DNA of 64,000 bases from Russula earlei (taxonomy: Eukaryota; Basidiomycota; Agaricomycetes; Russulales; Russulaceae): assembly GCA_025769875.1 (NCBI GenBank), contig JAGFNK010000295.1, positions 1 to 64,000 on the forward strand, read 5' to 3'. Below, one piece after another: positions 11,978 through 23,654 of the stretch. The position numbers and the translations under genes were made by a program. Within the stretch, counting starts at the first letter, position 1, and each line of letters begins with the position of its first letter. The notes under the pieces are model-generated. The model was not told the DNA's origin. It searched no databases and worked only from the letters and a program-made list of their open reading frames with translations.

Positions 11978-13728
11978 CTATACATATCCACAATGCCTGT
12001 ACCATCCAAACACATCTTGTGGTGTGATCTGATATAGCGCTTTGAGAAGGGTGCAAGCGATTTTGGTGTATGACTGCTCCACCATTGCAAAATGAACATA
12101 TTCTCCATTATGGCAAAGGTGATACTTCATTGCAGAAAATGCCAGCTCAATTGGGTTATAATCAGGGGAGTAGGGTGGCAGAAATTTGACATGCATACCC
12201 CTAAATACAAACAGGAGTGTCAACACCGTCAATAAATATGAATAGAATTTACTGAGATTCAATATGCTCTATAATGGCAGGGTGCTTGTGAATTCAACAA
12301 TTGTCCATAACAATGACTGAATTGGGGGCTGGAAATGGCTGCATATGATTCAAGAGGCAATTGATGAATGTGTAGGAAAGCTCAGTATTGAAAGAGCCTT
12401 CAAAAACATCACAGTGTATGATACCATCATTGAGAGATAATGCAGGAAGGACAGAATATCTGGCACATGAAAATCATGAGTTACATGGCAGTTATGGATT
12501 GCATGTCACGCACCATTGTCCTCAACAGAAAAATGCCTTGCTGTTAAGATCCGACAGATCTTAGTACTGACTCTTTAGTGAAAGAGTTGCTTGATATAGT
12601 TCAAGCACTAGACTTCGAACCCTTTGATATTATCTCAGGAAGATTGAATGTAGAAAAGAGAGGGGCCTCTTTCAGGTAGAGTCTGCACTACAATATTGTT
12701 TAGATTGGTAGACAAGATGATTGTCTAGTTAAAAGTGTAAGTCGAGCGTAAGGCTCGACTTCTTGGTACCACAGACTATTTATACGATATCTCGATAACT
12801 ACCAATCCGATTCGTACAAAACTTGGGGTGCACATAGCTGAGAACCAGTAGTATCCAAATACAGAAAGTGCAATTCAAGAATGTTAGAAATGACTCATGC
12901 GTGAGTCATTCTTTCCTAGTATCTGTCATGAATCAATAAGCACTGAGTAAGCTCTTACTGATCAGGATCAGTAAGCAATCACTAAGCCAGTTGGGATCGG
13001 TAAGCAAACAGTAAGCCAGATCAATAAGCAGACATATGAGTAATCACAGATGAGTCAGCAAAACAGGTGACAGTCGGAGAACAAGAGAATCCTAACACTT
13101 GCGCATGGCTTTCCTGCCACAAATAGCCCAAGCTTATCCACAGTATGTTGTTTGGCAATCAACAGAACTCTCATCCACAAAGACAGGCTGATTTGGATAA
13201 TAGGTTCCGATATGTGCAGCAAATGCAGCTCACTTTTCTTCACTATGCTCAAGTGCAGTGCGTGGGAGCTGTCCATCATTTCAGAAGTTTGAAATGTACA
13301 TAATGGAAAGTGTGTACCTTCTTCATACTAAAGCCAGCCTTGATAAGTGTCCTCCATATTGTTGACACTGATACCAACACCCCACATGTCTCTAACAGTT
13401 CCATATGCAACTCGTCAAGATAGAGATCTGGCATGCTATTCAGAGTTGTGAGCAGGTGCTGTATGGGTCCAATTTCAATAAAAATGCCTGCTAAAACAGA
13501 TTTTGGGCCACATACCTCAACGTCATAGTCACAAAGTGTCTGATGGAGTTGAGGTTTCGAGTGGCAGGAAAGTTTGACACCACCATTTTGCTTGAAGTTG
13601 GTGATGATCTCTTTCACTTTTTGCTCACTTACATCTATATACATAGAGATTTCCTCTGCAGACATGGTTGTGTTGAGACAAATGATGATCCATTGCACTT
13701 CTTCTGAGACTGCTTTGCCTTTAGCCAT
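11978..13728 (-). pseudogene. DDE transposase (Tc1/mariner-like) split by a solo LTR
   Basis: On the minus strand the protein starts MAKGKAVSEEVQWIIICLNT (13728) with a helix-turn-helix type region, continues through STIWRTLIKAGFSMKKV, then VFVDESSVDCQTTY near 13165 (first Asp), is cut by the LTR at 12542-13097, and resumes with VIVMDNC near 12310 (second Asp). After a probable ~50-bp intron (GTAAAT..TTTAG, about 12200-12250) comes FLPPYSPDYNPIELAFSAMKYHL with the third acidic residue. It ends DVFGWYRHCGYV. This matches the DDE_3-type transposases common in Agaricomycetes. Stops in several places make it inactive. I could not define its terminal inverted repeats. Confidence 0.85.
12542..13097 (+). 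repeat. Solo LTR, family L6 (556 bp)
   Basis: It begins TGTTAAGATCCG and ends AATCCTAACA with a perfect 5-bp duplication CTTGC (12537-12541 and 13098-13102). It interrupts the transposase gene. A 7-bp hairpin (GTCGAGC GTAAG GCTCGAC) lies near 12740 and TATTTATA near 12775. Other copies: 21377-21903 and 24552-25035. No internal retroelement sequence is seen for this family in the window. Confidence 0.92.
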
Positions 13729-14850
13729 GGTGGTGATGGGTGTGTTGAAAAAATTTCCTCTTTGGGAACAAAGACATCTCGACCATCTCAGAGTTGGAGT
13801 CGGACTCCCTGATTACCACCACCCCCAGTCCCCTCTGCCCTCATCCACCATCAACCCCCATCATAGCTTCATCAGCTGCTCTATTCTTAGCCTTGCCAAG
13901 TTGTTGCCATCATGGCCCCTGTCCTGCCCACTGCTGCCTCTTGTCCATCTGCACCTGCTTCGTCGGCCATCTAGTCATTTCAGTTCTGTTGGCCATTCTG
14001 TTGGCCACACATGCCGCCTTGCTGTCTCAGTCCCAGTCACTGCAGTCTCAGCCTCCTTGTCATCCCCTCTAGCTGCCATTACTTTGGTCCAGCCAGCCCC
14101 AACAATGTCAGCTTTGTCTGGCTTCTTCCACTGCTTCAATCTCACTCACAGCCATCCCCTGAGCTCATCCATGCCACCATCTTGGTCTCAACCCCAACAG
14201 AAGGCCCCAGACCTGAGCTTAGTCACTCGCCACCTCAGGAGGAGCAGAAACAGCCTCCACACTGCCAGCGCCAGAGACACTGCTGACACAAGTAATATGC
14301 CCCATGCCACCCCTCATGTCACCTCATCCCCATAGGTCTGAATGTGTCGTACAACAGTGTCGACCGTTAGGCATTCAAACATCCCAACAAGGTCCATACC
14401 GTCATAGATTATGGTTGATCAAAAGCCATTTCTGAGTATCTCCTGTCTGATCACTCATCTTTCCCAGACTGCTATCATTTATGAAGCCAATGAGCCCAAC
14501 AGATCCCTATGCTGAACTGCCACACAAAACTTCTAGTGTTGCCAATGTACTGAAAATCTCTCAGCATCAAGTAAGGCAATGCCATCTCTATCTACCTTCC
14601 TATGGCATGGCAAGTGGTCGCTGCCCTCCTCGCATGTAGTGCCCATCAGTGCCATCCACTCTATTGTGTTTGCTGGCTTCTCTGCAGAGGTGCATCGTGA
14701 CCGTATCAATGACTGCCAGAGCTGTGTTGTCCTTATTGCTGATGAAGGGTGTCGTGGTGGGAAGACTATTGCAACCAAAGCAATAGTCAATTCAGCACTC
14801 GAGGGCTGCCCACACGTTGGGCATGTCCTCATTCCTAGGTGCACAGGGAG

Positions 14851-15864
14851 CAAAGTTCTGTGGACGCAGGGCCATGACAAGTGGTGGCACAAGGAGATGA
14901 TGCAGGTCCTCAATTTCTGCACACCAGATATCTTGTCAGCAGAAGATCCACTCTTTATCCTTTATGTGAGATGCCTGCTTGCACATGCCTGTTGGTGTGT
15001 GTCTGAACTCGCTGCAGAGGAGGGAAACCATGATGTGCAAGTTCCAGGTCTTGCTTGAGGACCACACACATATGATACTGTGGTACACTGTGTGGGAGAG
15101 CAAAATGAAAAGTTGACAAAACGACAAAGGTATGCAATGTTATTTCTCCCTGCCATATGTACAAAACTCATCCTTCCTCCAGTCACTGCTCTGCTGGCTC
15201 ACACACAGCTGGCCACCAACAGGTTGAAACTTGAACACCGCTGCTCGCGTTTACCTCTTCCATTGTTGGACAGGACCAGGGAAAGTTCCCACAGTTGGTG
15301 AAGGGAACCTTCAGCTCTATTTTGAGGGTTATGTTGTGGATGAGCCAGGTGAACGGAGCAAGCTTTCATGTCCAAGGTTCAACAGCAATTTCCTGGTTTC
15401 AGGTAAGTATGACGCACCACATATGGAAGACATTTCCTGATGGCTCGCATAATAAAAAGCTGCATTTTTTGAAGTGTGAGAGGGGTAAGTGGTGTGAAAT
15501 GCGATGATCATAGTGCGCAAATGCCGCATCAAGCACAAGAAACACCGAAAGGTGCCTGACAGCAGCACACTGTTGCTCACCACATTGCTCCGACCTACCG
15601 AGCCACCCCCCCATTGTTTGTCATCATTTGCCACTGCTGTACTCGAGGGCTTGCAGCCCACCATTGCCTCTCCTTGCCCATTCATGCATGATCACAATTG
15701 CTGCCTCAATGCATGCCTTGCATCATCATTTCAATTTTGTCTTATCGCTCTTCTGTCAGTCCTTGTCTGGTCCCATGAACGTGCCCTTCTCATGTGCTAC
15801 ATCATAAATAGTTGTATCATATCATGTGCTCAGCTGTAGGGATAATGTAATGTTATCATGCTTG
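14851..15864 (+). other. Unassigned degraded sequence beyond the right arm
   Basis: About 1 kb without an intact gene. Short frames exist on both strands (for example a plus-strand piece near 15231-15400 reading LYFEGYVVDEPGERSKLSCP), which look like coding remnants, but I do not recognise them. It may be the outer continuation of the inverted repeat. Confidence 0.4.
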
Positions 15865-16480
15865 GGGTCAGCACCCCAAAACATGAAAATTCAATGAGTG
15901 AAACCAATTATTTGGCTGCCTCTGGATACAGTACATGAGGTTCTACTGTCCAAGTTTCAAGGCAATCCATTGAGAAATGGTTGAGATATGACAGTTCAAA
16001 AAATTGCATGCAGAAGGGCACCCCAAAAATTGAAACTTCAAGAACTGATTAATTAGACACCAACTCTTTGGCTGCACCTAGACACATTACATGAGATCCC
16101 ACTGTCCAAATTTCAAGGCAATCCATTGAGAAATGGTTGAGATATGGCAGTTCAAAATTTCACACTCAGATTGCACCCAAAAATCAAGACTTCAAGAACA
16201 AAGACTTAGACACCAACTCCTGGGCTGCACCTAGATACAGTACATGAGATCCCACTGTCAAAGTTCCAAGTCAATCAATTCAGAAACAGTTAAGATATGG
16301 CAGTTCAAAGTTTTGCACTCATGTTAGCACCCAAAAATCAACATTTCAAGAACTAAATATTAGGCTCCCATATTTTAGCTGCACCTAGATACAGTATATA
16401 AGGTTCTACTGTCAAAGTTTCAAGGCAATCTGTTGAGAAACTGTTGAGATATAGCTGTTTTAATTTTGCACTCGAAATGA
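15865..16480 (+). repeat. Four-copy tandem repeat, ~155-bp unit
   Basis: About four head-to-tail degenerate copies, starting near 15865, 16017, 16173 and 16326. Each unit contains, in order, GCACCCCAAAAA-like, GGCTGCACCTAGATACAGTA-like, TGAGATCCCACTGTC, TTTCAAGGCAATC and GAGATATGGCAGTTCAAA. Spacing between the same landmark is 152-156 bp. There is no coding potential. Confidence 0.85.
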
Positions 16481-17301
16481 CATCCAAAAATGGCAAGTGC
16501 AAGGTCACATGAAAATGACAATAACTAAGAATTGTGTATAATTATTACCTGTGTTTGAAAACAATTGTAGAGTTGATGGGAATTGCCTTGAGGAGCCAAG
16601 TTGGTGAGGTGCTTTCTGGAGTGTGACACTTTTTGCAAAAAGACATCAACTGATGAAAGGGGCATGATATTATGAGCTTTTTCCCACCAGATTTGCAAAT
16701 TTGCATATTGTGATTGCAAATTCACATGTGTGAAGTTAGATTTCTGCATACTAGAGTTGACTTGGAGTTGGTACTCAGCTTTGCTCATACCACCATCTTA
16801 CATGCAGAGCCACTCAAGCTCTGATTCTTCTGTGGGAGCATGTCAAGGACAAGGCAATGCAACATGGAACAACTATGGAGGAAGTGGCTTTTTCAAAAAT
16901 TCTGAGGATGAAATGGCCTCCAATTCTATGTTCAAGGACCACATCTTCAACAATGCAGCCACTCAGATCAAGCCCCTTTGTAAGAAGGGTGGCATCAAGA
17001 CTGGGAGTACATGCAAAACAAAACAGACAAGGGTATTATATCTTCCTCTGCATGCCTTCCCTCAATGCTGATGCTGTTAAACAGATAAAGGCCAAACACA
17101 ATATAATTACCTTCCTCAAGTCACAGTCTGGGTTTACCTAGCATGATGAGAAAGGAATGGATGTGGTATTAGAAATGCAGGCACAGTGGAACAATATAAT
17201 CTTGGTGTGTCTATAACTGCTGCTGTGTTAATAACATCTGAACTTGGCAGAAAAACCAAGCTGCCAAGAAGTACCACAATGTTGAGATCTGCACTGCTCA
17301 G
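16481..17301 (+). other. Unassigned repeat region between tandem repeat and L2 LTR
   Basis: Part of it (16530-16735) resembles the sequence around the MITE at 19340-19460 and 25420-25450 (ACTTTTTGCAAAAAGACATCAACT and TTTGCAAATTTGCATATTG-like tracts). A weak plus-strand frame at 16857-17141 is not recognised. I see no supported gene. Confidence 0.45.
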
Positions 17302-18129
17302 TGTCAAGACATGTACTGCTGATCACTAAAGGACTCAGGAGCAGGTGGGCAAGGGTCAGAACAGACAGTACACGGTGAGGGTGGTGTTAAACAGGAGGAC
17401 GAGCCAAATGACGAGGAGGTACCAGATGGGGACTGGTAGGTGTTGCAAGAGGAAAAGGCAAAGACTAGAGGCCAGTGCAGCGAAGGGGCTTTAGACAAGG
17501 CAGTCGTTGAAGAGTACCTTGGAGCCAAGGGGACTCTTTAAACTGAGTGGTCACCGGGGAGTACCCAGGAGGATGAGAGTATCACAAATGGACAGTCTGA
17601 CAACTGCCATGCTTCATTGGGGCTTATATACAGTGTACAGGGTTGTTTACAAAGAACTGGAACTATTCTAGACCCTTTGGTACCATCCAATAGGACTACA
17701 GAGGCATAAACTCGCTTGTGTCAAGTTTCAGGCTTACTGAGCACATTACTGATCATTGTGGAGCGATGACATCATTATGATGTCACTGTGGGGCGCTTAG
17801 TGAGCCTATGAGGTCACTGTGGAGTCACTCAGTCAGCCATGATGTCATTGGAGCCTTGATGATGTCAGATGAGTTATGCAACAGTTTCTAAGAGTTTGTG
17901 CCACTGTTTCATTCTTGGTGGCTGGGTGACCATGTGGCTGCCACATGATGATTACCCGATTAGGAAATAGGTGCCTGGTTGTGTTATAGTGCCTTTGCAA
18001 TAGCAATATCTTGCACTGCAGGAGGGGTAGCCCAAGAAACAGAAGGGAGTTGGTAATGCAGAGTGAGAGAGGTCTCTCTTGAGTGAAATAGGACTATATA
18101 CAGCCAGGACCTGGCCTTGGTTCATAACA
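17302..18129 (-). repeat. Solo LTR, family L2 (828 bp, reverse)
   Basis: Reverse-orientation copy with termini TGTCAAGACA and TTCATAACA, flanked by a perfect 5-bp duplication CTCAG (17297-17301 and 18130-18134). It has the same length as the copy at 3293-4120. Confidence 0.95.
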
Positions 18130-18788
18130 CTCAGAGTCTCAGGTGCTTTGTGATGCAATCACAATGCTGATGTGTTGATGCATCAGCTCACCTGGACTGG
18201 GCATCACTGGCTCAGCTCATATGCTGCAGCACACATTAATTACACTGATAAGGTGATTTTGAACAATTGGTAGCTAGTTACCACTGATCCTCAGACATAC
18301 TTAGTGATCCAGGTTAGATCCCTGTTGATCTAATCTACTGACTGTATCAATCACAGGGGGATGTTCAGATTATCATCAATTAGGTGTGTTACCACCCTGT
18401 GATGTTGTGATGTAATCACAGCCCAGATGCATTGATGTGCTGGTTACATGGACCAGGCAACACTGACTGGGCTCAGGTGCATTGATGTGCTGGATCACAT
18501 GGACCAGCTCAGCTCATTTGCTAAGATCTGTGTTGGCTACAATGATAAGTTAATTGATGACAATTGGTAGTTAATAACAACTGATCCTTGTATGATCCTT
18601 GTTGCTGATTGATGGTAGCTACATGCAGTGTACTTAGGGACACTCTAGAGTACTTAAGAGTGTCACATTTCAATAGATCACTTCAGTCTTGTCTTACACA
18701 ATACTGAAGTGAGTACTTACTGTTTCCTATCTTATCTATCACATCTAATCACATGTTGTAGATATCTTTTGATAGGTATTACTGAATT
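18130..18788 (+). other. Unassigned repeat with internal duplication
   Basis: Two related blocks, about 18145-18300 and 18405-18600, share CACATGGACCAG/CAGCTCAGCTCAT, GATAAG, CAATTGGTAGTTA and AACAACTGATCC-like segments, so a ~200-bp unit is duplicated. The remainder (18600-18788) is AT-rich with no gene. Confidence 0.5.
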
Positions 18789-19340
18789 AGGCCCCTTTTA
18801 CCAACTGAGAATTCTTGAATCTTGAACTTGAACTTGGATTTCAGGATTTTCTGGGAGTGACAGGAGTGACAGGAGTGATGTAAGTGATATGATGTATATA
18901 ATAAATTAATGTGCAGTTTTTTCTGTTGTGATTTGCATATTTGCAAATATGGGGTTACACATGATGTGTCAGCATCAAACTCAGAGTTGGGCTCAACATC
19001 TGGGTGCTTTCAGCCCCATTTGCACCAGAGCTGCACATACAATATTTGCACAAAGAGGTGCACCCACACTTTGGTGACACATGTGCTGCCTTAATTACAT
19101 TCTTGCAATACCCCACTTGGAAGGAGTGGAAGGAAGGGGTTAGAAAAATATTTCACATATCACATGTAAACCCCACACATGAATGCAAATCACACCAAAA
19201 AATAACTCATATTTGAAATAGACTCATATTGGTTTATTATGTCACTTACATCACACCTGTCATTCCTGTCACTCCTGGAAAATCCCAAAATCCAAGTTCA
19301 AGTTCAAGATCCAAGAATTCTTGGTTGGTAAAAAGGGCCT
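18789..19340. mobile_element. MITE with ~110-bp inverted termini
   Basis: The left end (AGGCCCCTTTTACCAACTG and onward) and right end (GTTGGTAAAAAGGGCCT) are inverted repeats of each other for roughly 110 bp, including GAATTCTTG, a triplicated CTTGAACTTGAACTTGG-like run and AGGAGTGACAGG. The flanks read TT and TAA, compatible with a TTA/TAA-type target. The interior codes for nothing. A single-ended copy with the same terminus is at about 25370-25587. Confidence 0.75.
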
Positions 19341-20001
19341 TAAGAATTGTGTGTAATTATTCTCTGCATTTGGAAATCAATTGTGGAGTTTATGGGAATG
19401 GCCTTGATGGTGGGGCACTTGCCAATTCTGGAGCATGACACTTTTGCAAAAAGACATCAACTCCTGTGCCACACCCTAACCAGAAAAGACCAGAAATTTG
19501 GTTGGAGTTGCAACTGGTTGACATACAGTTGCAGTTGTGGTTGATGTTCTATCCTTCAGCACTAGAACCACTTGCAACTGGTTGTGACTGGTTGTAACCT
19601 GTAAATAATTCTACCTAACTGAGCCCATGTACAATGAAGAAGATGGCTCTGGAACCCTCTGTCCTTCCTCCCCTCTGCAACAACCATCTCAGCACCCTCT
19701 GCACTGCCACAGTCACTGCACCACATAACTCCATCACTCCCACTTCCACCATCATGTCCATGCCCACTGCTGTTGCTATCACCCCTGCACCCTCAGTAGC
19801 ACCACCAGTCACCATCCCTACAGTAGCCCCTGTCTCTGCCAAGCCAGCTCCCATGCCCTCAGTGTCACCCACCAGGGCCACTGTCTCAGCTCCATGCACA
19901 TCTGCCATCTTTGTCTCATCAGCTGCTGGGCCTTCTGCCATCTCCTCTCCAGCAGCCCTCTTGGTCTCATCATCAGTGCCAGTAGCAACCATTGTAGCCT
20001 T
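19341..20001 (+). other. Low-complexity remnants between MITE and L2 LTR
   Basis: It holds an ACTGGTT-rich block (19500-19605) shared with other places in the window, then a Ser/Ala/Pro/Val/Thr-rich frame (19634-20000, plus strand) that resembles a fragment of the Gag-like low-complexity protein encoded at 44853-46247. No intact gene. Confidence 0.55.
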
Positions 20002-20842
20002 TGTCAAGACACATACTGCTGATTGCTATGGACTCAGGAGCAGGTGGGCAAGGGTTGGAACAGATGATAGGCATTGAGTAATGTGTTGATCAAGAGGATG
20101 AGCCAAATGATGAGGAGGTACAAGATGGGAACTGGTATGTGTTGCTGGAGGCAAAGGTGAACATTGGAGGCCAGAGTGGTGAGGAGACCTTAAACAAGGT
20201 GGTTGTAGAAGAGTACCTTGGAAGTAAGGGGAGTCTTTAGACAGGGTGGTTGCAAGGAGTACTCTGTAAGATGAGAGTATCACAAATGGACAGTCTGACA
20301 ACTGCCATGCTACATTGGGGCTTATATACTTATTACAAACCTGAGTACAAACTATAGAAATTATCTCAGACTCATTGGACCACTCCAATTGGATTCAAGG
20401 GGCATAAAACTATTGTATCAGACCTATAGGTGATTCAGGACAATTAGGGAGTTTGTGGAGCAATGATATCATAATGATATCACTGTGGAGTGCTTGGTGA
20501 GCATATGAGGTCATAGTGGAGTTGCTCAGTCAGCCATGATGTCAGTGGAGCTTTATGACATCATATAGGTCATTCTAGGAGGTCTAGGAGTCCTTCCCTT
20601 CCAGTGTTTTGGGACTTAGTGGCTGAGTGGCCATGTGGCTAGCACATGGTGGGTTACCCAAATAGGGAGGAGGGTTTCTGAGTGAGCCACAAAGACTTGG
20701 AGGGCAATGATTGCTTGTGTTCTATGCTTGTAGAAGGGAATGGTCATTGGAAGTAGAAGTAGGTAGATGATGCAAAGTGGGAACAGTTACTTTGAGTGAA
20801 ATAGAGTGATGCATGGCCAGGTCCTGGCCTTGATTCACAACA
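20002..20842 (-). repeat. Solo LTR, family L2 (older copy, reverse)
   Basis: Ends TGTCAAGACA and TTCACAACA; homologous throughout to the 828-bp copies but more diverged. The flanks GCCTT and GCACC do not form a duplication, consistent with age or rearrangement. Confidence 0.85.
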
Positions 20843-21160
20843 GCACCCACCTCTATATCAGCACATGACTGCTTGCTGGGTGGATAGCATCTTATGACCC
20901 TACAATAGTGTTGGATAGTGCCAGGACACCATGATGACCCACCTGCCCCAGTCTCATGAGCAACTGCTCATAGGGTGGATGATGGGTGGAATGGCACTGA
21001 CAATGATAGCACACCCAATTGCTGCCATGAGCCAATGCTCATGTGGTGGACAGGGGGTGATATGGGAGTACAGGACTGCCAACCCCAACCAGCAACCAGG
21101 ATCACCAGCTCCAAGGCAGGCCCCGCAACAATAATGGACAACACACTACCTGCCTCCAAC
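20843..21160 (+). other. Low-complexity sequence with ATGAGC/TGCTCATG motifs
   Basis: Degenerate repeats around ATGAGCAACTGCTCAT and GGTGG motifs continue after the hAT element and its flanking LTR at 25036, as expected if the hAT inserted into this tract. No gene. Confidence 0.5.
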
Positions 21161-21376
21161 TAGGGCTGTGCACTGTACCCATGTATGTACTGGGTGTACG
21201 GGACCCATACCCATCCTGTTTGCTGACTGCTGCAGAGTTTATACAGTATGGGTGCAGGATGGGTATTACCCATTGAGACCTGTTAGTTGATGGTCATAAA
21301 TGGCTGTCATATGGGTACTTCATAGTCTAGATTTGGAATATATTTCTCTGGACCACATGTATTGCCAATGTCCCTC

Positions 21377-21903
21377 TGTTAAGATCTGACAGATCTTAGT
21401 ACCGACTCCTTAGTGAAAGAGTTGCTTGATATAGTTCAAGCACTAGACTTTGAATCCTTTGATATTATCTCAGGAAGATTGAATGTAGAAAAGAGAGGGA
21501 CCTCTTTCAGTTTAGAGTCTGCACTATAATTTTGTTTAGATCGGTTGACAAGATGGTTGTCTTGTTAAAAGGTGTAAGTCGAGCGTAAGGCTCAACTTAT
21601 TGGTACCACAGACTATTTATACGATATCTCGATAACTACTGATCCGATTTGTACGAAACTCGGGGTGCACATAGCTGAGAACCAGTAGTATCCAAATACA
21701 GAGAGCGCAATTCAAGAATGTTAAGAATGACTCATGTGTGAGTCATTCTTTCCTAGTATCTGTCAACGATCAGTAAGCAATCAGTCAGCAATTAGTAAGC
21801 AATTAGTAAGCAATCACTAAGCCAGATGAGTAAGCAGACATATGAGTAATCATAGATGAGTCAACACAACAGGTGGCAGTTGGAGAACATGAGAATCTTA
21901 ACA
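21377..21903 (+). repeat. Solo LTR, family L6 (527 bp)
   Basis: Begins TGTTAAGATC, ends AATCTTAACA, with a perfect duplication CCCTC (21372-21376 and 21904-21908). Nested in the hAT element. Confidence 0.93.
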
Positions 21904-22411
21904 CCCTCGCTGATGAGATAAACAGCTTTCACTGTCCAGTGTCCAATGCTCAACATTCAGCCATCTATTGCAAACAATTGGTATGCTTCTCTCTCTTAGT
22001 TGTATTGTTTTGTAAGTTCTCCTGAGTTTTAGGCTGGACATCCTGATTGTTGCTGGATTGTTTGTGGATCCTCAGGCACTGTTCAAAATGACAGGTGGTT
22101 TTCTGCCATGACTGACGTTTCCTCTAAACCAACTATCATCTCTCAACTCTCTTCTCCCACTTGATTGCTCCCATCAAACAAAAAATGACCATTGATATGA
22201 TCAAGCTCCGCAAAATGCAATATGCCCAGGAGCTTGTGGCACACACCATGCACCAGTGGATGCTCATGTGGCAAAGTGCTCAAGCACAAGCACGGCTTCC
22301 CACCCCCCTTCAGCGGATGTTGCTACCATCTTGTGCACACTCAAAGTTCACGCCCAAGATCTGTTGGATATACAATCTGTCATATAGATTAATCCACTTC
22401 ACTGTACCCAA
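21904..22411 (+). other. Interior of hAT element, no intact gene
   Basis: A plus-strand frame at 22161-22421 (MIAPIKQKMTIDMIKLRKMQ and onward) is open but I do not recognise it. It may be a remnant of the transposase region or captured sequence. Confidence 0.35.
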
Positions 22412-22484
22412 GGCTAGGTAGCTCAGTGGTTAGAGCACCTGGTATATATCCGGGAGGTCCTGGGTTCAATCCCCAGTCTGGCCA
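22412..22484 (+). tRNA. tRNA-like sequence (pseudo-tRNA or SINE head)
   Basis: 73 nt fold as a cloverleaf: acceptor GGCTAGG/TCTGGCC plus A73, D-arm GCTC..GAGC, anticodon stem CCTGG/CCGGG, T-arm CTGGG-TTCAATC-CCCAG. The seven-base anticodon loop is TATATAT, giving nominal anticodon TAT, but position 33 is A instead of the near-universal U. No CCA is encoded, as normal in eukaryotes. The odd loop and the location inside a transposon suggest a pseudogene or the head of a tRNA-derived SINE. Two copies of CCTCCTCTGAGGTCCC follow (about 22537 and 22615). Confidence 0.6.
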
Positions 22485-23654
22485 TTTTCTTAATTGCACC
22501 AGGATATAAGGGAATCATGTGAGTGCATGTCAACCCCCTCCTCTGAGGTCCCCAGGTTGGGTCACATAGTGTTGAACCCACAAGTCGGACCCAAGAGGGT
22601 GGCAATGACTAAGCACCTCCTCTGAGGTCCCTCTATCTGTGGTTGCATTTCACAACAAGATCTACTTGCCAGACATGAGACAGCAGCAGCATTAGCAGTA
22701 AGTTTGTTTGTTGGGGTCTGCACACTGACCCTGGGTTGACTTTTTTTTTGCTTCCAGCAGCACTGCAGTGCTAGTGTGCCTCCATCAATGCTGAGTCCTA
22801 GCACTGCCCCTGAGCAACCACAATTGTACCACCCAAATTTCTTCAGGCATCACCATATTTTGTGGTTGTTCATCCATCACAAGCTCCATCAGTCACACTG
22901 GACATTCATGTCTCAGCAGGTGAATGCAGGCAGTCTGGAAGGCCAAGGGTTTCACTATATCCATCATGGGTGCCCAGCAATCCTCTATTCCGATGGGTCA
23001 GTTTGCTGTCAACTGCTTTGGATGGTTGGATAGCTCAAACTCAAATGCTTACTTGATAGTTGTCTCATGAATGACGACTGCCCATGGTATCTTCAAGAGA
23101 TCAAGCTGTGTCCATCAAAGGATGATCCAGCCTCCATTCAACTCTGCACAATGTTGTAAGGTGACTTGCTGGCTCAGACATGGAACAGGCCAGACTGACA
23201 AAGTGCCGCCCACCACAAGAATCCACCCAGCAGTTGAATGACAGGCACATGCATGCACAACTCCCTCTCTCCCACCACCATGACACACATGCAAGCACAC
23301 CACACCCTCTGCCTCTCACCTTCAATGCACACTCCCTCTCCTCTGCCTCCAATGATGTTACCACCAAATGCCCAACATGTGCGCCCAACACCCTCCTTTC
23401 TTCCACCACCACATCACAGGCAAATGCCTCCATGCCCTCTGCCTCTTGCCTCCGATGTACACACCTGCTCCTCCTCTGATGCTACCATGCACCTGCATGC
23501 TCGCCCACCACTGCCTCATCAGTCAGGCAAAAGCCCCCAATGCCTGAGAGCCAACTGACCACCCCTGCATGGCATTTCGGCCACGCTGACTAGTGCCCAC
23601 TTGTTGCTACCACCTACCATACCCTTTCGAAGTTTTGTTTCATTTTATTTCATT
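22485..23654 (+). other. Low-complexity Pro/Ser/Thr-rich remnant inside hAT
   Basis: About 22800-23560 is rich in CCACCA, CCTCTGCC and CACACA-type tracts. It closely resembles the reverse complement of 52540-53060 (shared ACTCCCTCTCTCCCACCACC, AATGATGTTACCACCA and AACACCCTCCTTTC-like blocks). No intact gene. Confidence 0.5.

Larger units (their letters stand above)
10760..14850 (-). repeat. Right arm of the large inverted repeat, with nested insertions
   Basis: Reverse-complement partner of 6523-8745. The arm is continuous at about 10760-11235 and 13790-14850; the part between is a transposase-bearing insertion (11240-13790) absent from the left arm. Where aligned, the right arm keeps CG dinucleotides (for instance GTCGTAC and GTCGACCG near 14350) that read TG or CA in the left arm, so the two arms have decayed independently. 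Confidence 0.8.

Noticed and set aside
13574..14335. Plus-strand 253-codon open frame
   Set aside because: It crosses from the transposase flank into the Ser/Pro-rich inverted-repeat arm, with no domain and no homologous frame in the left arm that stays open.
15865..16480. Regular repeats as a CRISPR array
   Set aside because: Units are ~155 bp, diverged and without short conserved repeats separated by unique spacers; the organism is eukaryotic.
20002..20842. Target duplication of the third L2 LTR
   Set aside because: Flanks GCCTT and GCACC share too little to claim a duplication.
22423..22605. Minus-strand peptide containing GIEPRTSR
   Set aside because: Typical spurious translation of tRNA-like sequence.
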